This document shows, piece after piece, positions 63,213 through 64,000 of a stretch of 64,000 bases of DNA. The stretch is from VXOI01 sp965197575 (GTDB taxonomy: Bacteria > Chloroflexota > Dehalococcoidia > Lucifugimonadales > UBA3495). The position numbers and the translations under genes were made by a program. Location of the stretch: contig OZ240214.1 in assembly GCA_965197575.1 (NCBI GenBank), positions 3,472,001 through 3,536,000 of the forward strand, in the 5' to 3' direction. How positions within the stretch are numbered: position 1 is the first letter of the stretch; each line of letters starts with the position of its first letter. The notes under the pieces are model-generated. The model saw only the letters and a list, made by a program, of their open reading frames with translations. It was not told where the DNA came from and made no database searches.

Positions 63213-64000
63213 ATGACTTTGACAATACTGGAATCTCGGTTGCCCTGACCGAGCGCTATGACGCGATACTCGGCGAACACCTGCACAAGCCGGGTCGCCA
63301 GGAAGATTTGGCCTTTGCTTACTGGAGACCCAGCAAGGGCCAGTCTCGCTTTACGGCAGTGATTACGAAACTGATTCTTCCAGAAGAAGGAGATCGAATC
63401 CTTCAAGGCAACGTTGCGTTCAATCCCCAGTACTTGGATCGAGTGCTCTCCGAAGTTCCGGATGGCAGCGGCATTGCTTTTCTCCACGGCCACCTCTCCC
63501 CCGGGTGGCAGGGGATGAGCAATGATGATGTTGTGGCAGAGGGGGAGCGACTCGCGGGGCCGGTGGCAGGGCGAACTGGGTTGCCACTCGTCGGACTCAC
63601 CAGGGGTACCGACGGTGCCTGGAGTGGCCGTCTTTGGTTCAGGACAGCACCGAGAGCATACGAGCAACTGAAGGCCAGATCCGTGCGGGTGGTAGGTTCA
63701 AAGCTCGCCATCACTTATCACCCGTCCGAGCCCGCGGTACAGGCGACTGACAGCCAAGAGGCAACCCTGAGCGTGTGGGGGGCAAAAGCACAGGAAGAGC
63801 TCGTAAGGTCTCGCATTGGGGTCGTCGGTCTGGGAAGCGTAGGAAGCATCGTGGCCGAGGCATTGAGCCGCCTTGGACTGAAGGACCTTGTGTACATCGA
63901 CTTCGACAAAATTGAGCCACGGAATCTTGACAGGACTATGGGGGCCAGCCACGACGAGGTCGAGCAGTTGAAGGTGCAGGTGGCCGCTTCCAATTCACGG
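63197..64000 (+). CDS. JAB protease-E1 (ThiF) fusion, runs off the window
   Basis: The ATG at 63197 lies inside the E2 gene end. The first ~150 residues form a JAB/MPN domain with the JAMM metal motif HGHLSPGWQGMSNDD (His-x-His, then Ser-x-x-Asp) after DRVLSEVPDGSGIAFL. From about residue 210 an E1/ThiF Rossmann domain starts: RIGVVGLGSVGSIVAEALSR, LVYIDFDKIEPRNLDRTMGA with GxGxxG and the Asp and Arg that bind ATP and the Ubl tail. The catalytic Cys, if present, lies past the window. This order (JAB then E1) is that of bacterial ubiquitin-like operons. It would adenylate the Ubl and deconjugate or process it. Confidence 0.88.
   Translation, partial: MAYQLDDFDNTGISVALTERYDAILGEHLHKPGRQEDLAFAYWRPSKGQSRFTAVITKLILPEEGDRILQGNVAFNPQYLDRVLSEVPDGSGIAFLHGHLSPGWQGMSNDDVVAEGERLAGPVAGRTGLPLVGLTRGTDGAWSGRLWFRTAPRAYEQLKARSVRVVGSKLAITYHPSEPAVQATDSQEATLSVWGAKAQEELVRSRIGVVGLGSVGSIVAEALSRLGLKDLVYIDFDKIEPRNLDRTMGASHDEVEQLKVQVAASNSR

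Overview
The window looks like an accessory, island-rich stretch of a GC-rich free-living or host-associated bacterium. The mix of 'IWSDGTTMWV'-type secreted propeller repeats, 'ATGAPTISGT' Ig-like repeats, a DUF5679 zinc ribbon, a split-off NarL-type two-component pair and many IS630/IS110/ISAs1/IS982/ISNCY elements is most familiar to me from marine or sponge-associated Chloroflexota (SAR202/Dehalococcoidia-like lineages). That placement is inference; there is no rRNA or complete tRNA here to test it.

Layout. 1-20.9 kb is an insertion-sequence landing zone: a partial ISNCY transposase cut by ISAs1, an RHH-membrane gene split by IS982 with a clean 5-bp target duplication, two related IS110 copies with conserved upstream noncoding segments (candidate bridge RNAs), a MITE next to IS5, and two different IS630 elements abutting at one shared TA. 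Small unknown genes, a DUF429 protein and a replication-relaxation-like protein sit between them. 21-30 kb holds a DUF4160/DUF2442-Xre toxin-antitoxin pair with a palindromic operator, a zinc-ribbon/serine-recombinase/Cys-rich cassette behind a repeat-studded promoter, an orphan RelA/SpoT-domain protein, a short-chain dehydrogenase gene split by a MITE, and a NarL-type histidine kinase/response regulator pair.

30-46 kb is a surface-protein locus. A 3582-residue secreted protein combines propeller-like repeats, leucine-rich repeats, Ig-like repeats, a sugar-dehydrogenase domain and a dikinase-like (ATP-grasp plus swivelling His) module. Its ~260-bp leader is duplicated downstream in front of a second, degraded secreted gene, there with two poly-C tracts; a third secreted gene is truncated by a MITE that itself carries an IS630.

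46.8-58 kb includes a peroxiredoxin whose catalytic cysteine position is an in-frame TGA followed at the right distance by a bacterial SECIS-like hairpin (probable selenoprotein), a three-gene operon with two HEPN-like proteins and a receiverless OmpR-type regulator, and two more recombinase cassettes that carry homologues of the same small Cys-rich protein seen at 24.3 kb.

58.8-64 kb is the most system-like region. Two divergent operons share a 370-bp AT-rich control region: leftward, a winged-helix-like protein, a P-loop ATPase and a PD-(D/E)XK-type nuclease; rightward, a ubiquitin-like protein, an E2-like protein and a JAB-protease/E1 fusion that runs off the window. This looks like a bacterial ubiquitin-like conjugation system coupled to an ATPase-nuclease module, plausibly defensive.
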